Below are positions 5,796 through 8,297 of a stretch of DNA of 8,297 nt, piece after piece. The DNA is from Rhodospirillaceae bacterium (GTDB lineage: Bacteria > Pseudomonadota > Alphaproteobacteria > Rhodospirillales > Magnetovibrionaceae). Both the position numbers and the translations under genes were made by a program. The notes under the pieces are model-generated. The model did not search any database, was not told the origin of the DNA, and worked only from the letters and a program-made list of their open reading frames with translations. The number at the start of each line of letters is the position of its first letter. Positions within the stretch are counted from its first letter, which is position 1. The stretch spans positions 1-8,297 of the forward strand of contig JAOULV010000047.1 of the NCBI GenBank assembly GCA_029881835.1, given 5' to 3'.

Positions 5796-6572
5796 ATGGT
5801 CGAATTTATGTTGCCAAAAAATTCGCGCCCGAAAAAGGGTAAAACCTGGCCCGCCCCTGCGGGTGCCGGCAATACCCGCACGTTTAAAATCTATCGCTAT
5901 GATCCGGATTTATCGGAAAATCCCCGCATTGATACCTACGTGGTCGACATGGACACCTGCGGGCCGATGGTTTTGGACGCCTTGGTAAAAATTAAAAATG
6001 AAATCGATTCGACACTGACATTTAGGCGTTCGTGCCGCGAAGGGGTATGTGGTAGCTGTGCCTTTAACATTGACGGCACCAACACCATTGCCTGCACCAA
6101 ACCCATCGCCGACATCAGGGGTGATGTAAAAATTTATCCTCTGCCGCATATGCCGGTTATCAAGGATTTGGTTCCCGATCTTAGCGTTCCTTACGCCCAG
6201 TACGCATCCATTGAACCGTGGCTTAAATCAGATACCCCGGCACCCACATCGGAACGCCTGCAAAGTGTTGATGAACGCGCCGAGCTGGATGGCATGTGGG
6301 AATGTATTTTATGCTTTTCCTGCCAGACCAGTTGCCCCAGCTATTGGTGGAACGGTGATCGTTACCTTGGCCCGGCAATTTTATTGCAGGCCTATCGCTG
6401 GATTGCCGATTCGCGCGACGAAGCGGCGGGCGAACGGCTTGATAACGTGGATGACCCGTTCAGGCTTTATCGCTGTCATACCATCATGAACTGCACCAAC
6501 ACGTGCCCTAAGGGCCTAAACCCCGGACAGGCCATCGGTGAGATTAAATCATTGCTGATAAACCGGCGCTAG
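5796..6572 (+). CDS. sdhB: Succinate dehydrogenase iron-sulfur subunit
   Basis: The electron-transfer subunit of complex II, 258 residues, carries electrons from FAD to ubiquinone through three Fe-S clusters. The plant-type ferredoxin domain (about 28-125) binds [2Fe-2S] through Cys80, Cys85, Cys88 and Cys100 (SCREGVCGSC and IAC). The C-terminal helical domain has CILCFSCQTSCP (170-181) and CHTIMNCTNTCP (227-238). By alignment with E. coli SdhB, Cys170, 173, 176 and 237 hold [4Fe-4S], and Cys180, 227 and 233 hold [3Fe-4S]. No ligand is missing. A basic N-terminal extension (1-27) typical of alphaproteobacterial and mitochondrial forms precedes the ferredoxin domain. The start lies 43 nt after the sdhA stop, wider than the 11 and 8 nt gaps elsewhere in the operon because of the intervening repeat. 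Its stop lies 12 bp from the stop of the convergent minus-strand gene; no strong terminator hairpin is visible there. Confidence 0.97.
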   Translation: MVEFMLPKNSRPKKGKTWPAPAGAGNTRTFKIYRYDPDLSENPRIDTYVVDMDTCGPMVLDALVKIKNEIDSTLTFRRSCREGVCGSCAFNIDGTNTIACTKPIADIRGDVKIYPLPHMPVIKDLVPDLSVPYAQYASIEPWLKSDTPAPTSERLQSVDERAELDGMWECILCFSCQTSCPSYWWNGDRYLGPAILLQAYRWIADSRDEAAGERLDNVDDPFRLYRCHTIMNCTNTCPKGLNPGQAIGEIKSLLINRR

Positions 6573-6584
6573 ATTTCTTTAGTT

Positions 6585-6998
6585 CTAATTTTTGTCATCT
6601 TTGTTTTTGCGCACGATTGAAACCTTGACCAAAAGGCTAAGCCCACGCAAGTCAACATCACCTTTTATGGTCTGCATATGAAAAACCCCTTCATCAAAGC
6701 GAATGGGGAAGGTCACAAATACATCGCCGCCACCGCGTTCTAGCGCATCGCCTGGCAAATGTTTGGCCAGCGTGGTGTTGGTTTGCAGCAAAAACCAGCT
6801 CAAGATTTCATCTGAACTAAAACGCGTTCCCGATGCATTTTGGATAAATATTTCGGCGTCGTCTTTTTCGCCCTCAAACGCCGATATCACGCTCTCGCTT
6901 AAAGTCAGGCCCTTGCCCAAGGGATGATAGAAATCGGCCTCAAAACCGATATGCTGGACGGCAAAGCGTAAATCATTTGTTTCGCGCCCAGCCTGCAT
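6585..6998 (-). CDS. Hypothetical protein, 137 residues, translationally coupled to the desaturase gene
   Basis: I do not recognise this protein. It is soluble by composition: no signal peptide, no membrane segment and no cysteines. The middle is mixed and acidic (about 40-50); the C-terminal third looks like beta strands (DVFVTFPIRF, GVFHMQTIKG, LSLLVKVSIVRK) before a charged tail (KNKDDKN). The ATG at 6998-6996 lies 2 nt after the stop of the upstream desaturase gene, and a strong GGGGAAGG at 7012-7005, inside the end of that gene, sits 6 nt before it. The pair is therefore almost certainly co-transcribed and translationally coupled. This arrangement, plus a conserved reading frame with normal codon use, argues for a real gene. 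A role alongside the desaturase is inference from position only. Confidence 0.75.
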   Translation of the reverse strand: MQAGRETNDLRFAVQHIGFEADFYHPLGKGLTLSESVISAFEGEKDDAEIFIQNASGTRFSSDEILSWFLLQTNTTLAKHLPGDALERGGGDVFVTFPIRFDEGVFHMQTIKGDVDLRGLSLLVKVSIVRKNKDDKN

Positions 6999-7000
6999 GG

Positions 7001-7867
7001 TTAGCCTTCCCCGTTATTTTTGGGCCAATCGCGCCGGTTGATGGTGTATTCGCCGGCAGCGCCCCTAAATGGCTGAATAAGCATCTGGTCCAAGCGTTCA
7101 TCTTTTTGCGTTCTGAACATGTCTATGCCGATGGTCATGCCTTCGTGGCCACCGGTGGGTTGGGCGATGTAGGTGCCAAATAGGCGGTCCCAGATGGAAA
7201 GGTTAAAACCGAAATTGGAATTGGTTTCTTGCGGTACAATCGAATGATGAACCCGGTGCATATCGGGCGTTACAAACAATGTGCGCACCACCGCATCAAC
7301 CCCCAATGGTAGCTTGAAATTGGCGTGGTTGAACATGGCCATGGCGTTCAAAACTATCTCAAACACCAGCACCGCGCTAGCGGGCGCGCCCAACAGGGCA
7401 ATTACCGCAAATTTTATACCAAGCGAAAGCAATATTTCGATGGGGTGAAATCTGGCCCCGGTGGTGACGTCATAATCCAAATCAGCGTGGTGTAGGCGGT
7501 GCAAGCGCCAAAATAGCGGTACCGCATGAACCATTACGTGTTGTAGCCAAATGACAAAATCCATCAAAATAATGGTCGCGATTATGGCGATTGCCGGGGG
7601 TATGGCAAAAAAATTGAACACCCCCCAGCCCATTTCGGCCATAAGGCTGGCAAACATTACTGGCGCCATGGGCAATATGGCCCTGGCAATAAGGGTATTT
7701 AAAACCACTATCCCTAAATTGGAAAACCATCTGAGCGGCTTTGAAACGCTAAGTTTTCGCCTGGGGCTTATCATTTCAAGCGCCGCCATCACGGCAAAAA
7801 CCCCAAAGAAAAAGCCCAGCCTTATGGGTTGCTCCATAACAAACAGCCATGTTTCAAAATCGCTCAT
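7001..7867 (-). CDS. Sterol desaturase / fatty acid hydroxylase family membrane protein
   Basis: The 288-residue integral membrane protein belongs to the non-heme di-iron fatty acid hydroxylase superfamily. The histidine clusters are complete: HVMVH (His110, His114), HRLHH (His123, 126, 127), RFHP (His141), NHANF (His181) and HRVHH (His204, 207, 208). Hydrophobic helices lie at about 17-33, 52-75, 86-108 and 150-178. The segments WDRLFGTY (226-233) and the GGHEGMTIGIDMF region are typical of the bacterial sterol desaturase-like group. Family members use O2 to hydroxylate or desaturate lipids such as sterols, carotenoids, alkyl ethers or fatty acids; the substrate here is unknown and should not be taken as a sterol. 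The ATG at 7867 has AAAGG 9 nt upstream. It is the first gene of a two-gene minus-strand unit, divergent from zapE. Confidence 0.9.
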   Translation of the reverse strand: MSDFETWLFVMEQPIRLGFFFGVFAVMAALEMISPRRKLSVSKPLRWFSNLGIVVLNTLIARAILPMAPVMFASLMAEMGWGVFNFFAIPPAIAIIATIILMDFVIWLQHVMVHAVPLFWRLHRLHHADLDYDVTTGARFHPIEILLSLGIKFAVIALLGAPASAVLVFEIVLNAMAMFNHANFKLPLGVDAVVRTLFVTPDMHRVHHSIVPQETNSNFGFNLSIWDRLFGTYIAQPTGGHEGMTIGIDMFRTQKDERLDQMLIQPFRGAAGEYTINRRDWPKNNGEG

Positions 7868-7896
7868 TGTTTATTGCCTTTATTAATGTTTGTTCG

Positions 7897-7908
7897 TTTA
7901 AGCTTAAA
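7897..7908. promoter_or_regulatory. 12-bp perfect palindrome upstream of the desaturase gene
   Basis: TTTAAGCTTAAA is a perfect 12-bp palindrome whose near edge is 29 nt upstream of the desaturase start codon. It could be an operator for a dimeric regulator or a chance A+T-rich palindrome. No known binding-site consensus was matched. Confidence 0.3.
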
Positions 7909-7956
7909 AGGGTGATGCTTTAAGATAGTCTGTCCATAGCGTTTCGCCAGTGCAAT

Positions 7957-7992
7957 CGGCAATTTACGCGCTTTACGCGCTTATTTTTGCCG
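7957..7992. repeat. Tandem 9-bp repeat nested in an inverted repeat, zapE/desaturase intergenic region
   Basis: Two adjacent copies of TTTACGCGC occupy 7963-7971 and 7972-7980. They are enclosed by the inverted arms CGGCAA (7957-7962) and TTGCCG (7987-7992). Inside, GCGC (7968-7971) and GCGC (7977-7980) can pair around TTTAC, giving a two-step hairpin with small internal loops. No T tract follows, so it is not a standard terminator. It lies 46 bp before the zapE ATG, in the spacer shared by two divergent genes. Confidence 0.5.
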
Positions 7993-8038
7993 CTTAACGT
8001 TGTTTATGGTTAAAAATTGGTAAAAAGGCGTAGGGCCA

Positions 8039-8297
8039 ATGGCTGAAGGGCCGCTTTCACAATATCGTGAACAGATTGGGTCGGGCAAAATTAGGCCCGA
8101 TCAGACTCAGGCGCTGGCGGTCGAGAAACTGCAAAGCCTGCACAACGCCCTTAAATCATATGAACCGCTTACGGGCGAACAAGGCTGGCGAGAACGTTTT
8201 GGCATTGCGCGTAGGCGAGAAAACGCACCACAAGGGCTTTATTTTTACGGCGGCGTGGGGCGCGGTAAGTCCATGCTGATGGATTTATTTTTTGAAC
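8039..8297 (+). CDS. zapE: Cell division protein ZapE / AFG1-like ATPase, N-terminal part (3' end outside window)
   Basis: The first 86 codons of an AFG1/ZapE P-loop ATPase run off the right edge. The start is typical of the family: MAEGPLSQYREQIGSGKIRPDQ, then an alpha-helical segment ending ALAVEKLQSLHNAL, then GLYFYGGVGRGKSMLMDLFF with the Walker A motif GGVGRGKS. Walker B and the arginine finger lie beyond the window. In bacteria ZapE interacts with FtsZ in an ATP-dependent way; the mitochondrial relative acts in protein quality control of respiratory complexes. The ATG at 8039 is preceded by AAAAAGG, 10 nt away. In alphaproteobacteria this gene often lies beside TCA-cycle genes such as mdh and suc, so those may follow; that is inference. 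Confidence 0.9.
   Translation, partial: MAEGPLSQYREQIGSGKIRPDQTQALAVEKLQSLHNALKSYEPLTGEQGWRERFGIARRRENAPQGLYFYGGVGRGKSMLMDLFFE

Larger units (their letters stand above)
5744..5799 (+). repeat. Four-copy 14-bp tandem repeat spanning the sdhA stop and sdhB start
   Basis: Four contiguous 14-bp units occupy 5744-5757, 5758-5771, 5772-5785 and 5786-5799. Units 1 and 2 are identical (GTATATTGATATGG). Unit 3 is GTGTATTGATGAGG and unit 4 is GTGTACTGATATGG. Unit 1 contains the last two sdhA codons and its TGA; unit 4 contains the sdhB ATG. Three units equal 42 bp, a multiple of three, and a single unit would join the genes as TGA-T-ATG. The array therefore looks like an expansion of an originally almost overlapping junction. 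Confidence 0.9.

Noticed and set aside
6573..6590. Bidirectional terminator between the convergent sdhB and the 137-residue gene
   Set aside because: Only a TTAG/CTAA match with a two-base loop is present before a few T residues; too short for a credible hairpin.
7898..8013. CtrA-type TTAA-N7-TTAA sites around the TTAA-rich intergenic region
   Set aside because: TTAA pairs occur, but with gaps of 2 or 12 bases, not 7.
1..8297. tRNA, rRNA, CRISPR, insertion sequence or phage genes
   Set aside because: No repeat-spacer pattern, transposase-like frame, terminal inverted repeat or tRNA-like cloverleaf was seen on either strand.

Overview
The window reads as ordinary alphaproteobacterial chromosome. 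Evidence for this is the sdhC-D-A-B gene order, a ZapE/AFG1-type ATPase next to the TCA genes, a Rhodobacter-type mesaconyl-CoA hydratase, and an asd of the Arg-x6-His form followed by a short stand-alone response regulator. Base composition looks moderate, roughly half G+C by eye. A free-living aerobic, possibly marine or Rhodospirillales-like, alphaproteobacterium is my best guess; the genus cannot be read from the sequence.

Layout. Positions 2-370 hold the 3' end of asd (aspartate-semialdehyde dehydrogenase), which converges on a CheY-like single-domain response regulator (384-938, minus). A 156-bp divergent intergenic region with promoter-like motifs on both strands separates that regulator from a plus-strand run: a CitE-family CoA-ester lyase/thioesterase (1095-1982), mesaconyl-CoA hydratase (2002-3054) and the complete succinate dehydrogenase operon sdhCDAB (3142-6572). 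Two minus-strand genes follow, converging on sdhB: an unrecognised 137-residue protein (6585-6998) and, upstream of it, a sterol desaturase/fatty acid hydroxylase family membrane protein (7001-7867). A 171-bp divergent intergenic region with a palindrome and a nested repeat/hairpin leads to the 5' end of zapE (8039 to the window edge).

How the genes fit together. Mesaconyl-CoA hydratase and the CitE-family enzyme belong to the lower part of the ethylmalonyl-CoA pathway, in which mesaconyl-CoA becomes beta-methylmalyl-CoA, which is cleaved to glyoxylate and propionyl-CoA; malyl-CoA is condensed and hydrolysed to malate. Propionyl-CoA returns to the TCA cycle as succinyl-CoA and succinate, the substrate of the dehydrogenase encoded immediately downstream. 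The layout is therefore metabolically coherent. The minus-strand desaturase pair looks like an unrelated module lying between sdhB and zapE.

I did not find a defence system, mobile element, CRISPR array or RNA gene. The most unusual structure is a four-copy 14-bp tandem repeat exactly spanning the sdhA stop and sdhB start. It creates a chain of tiny stop/start ORFs, and one diverged copy supplies the sdhB ribosome binding site.
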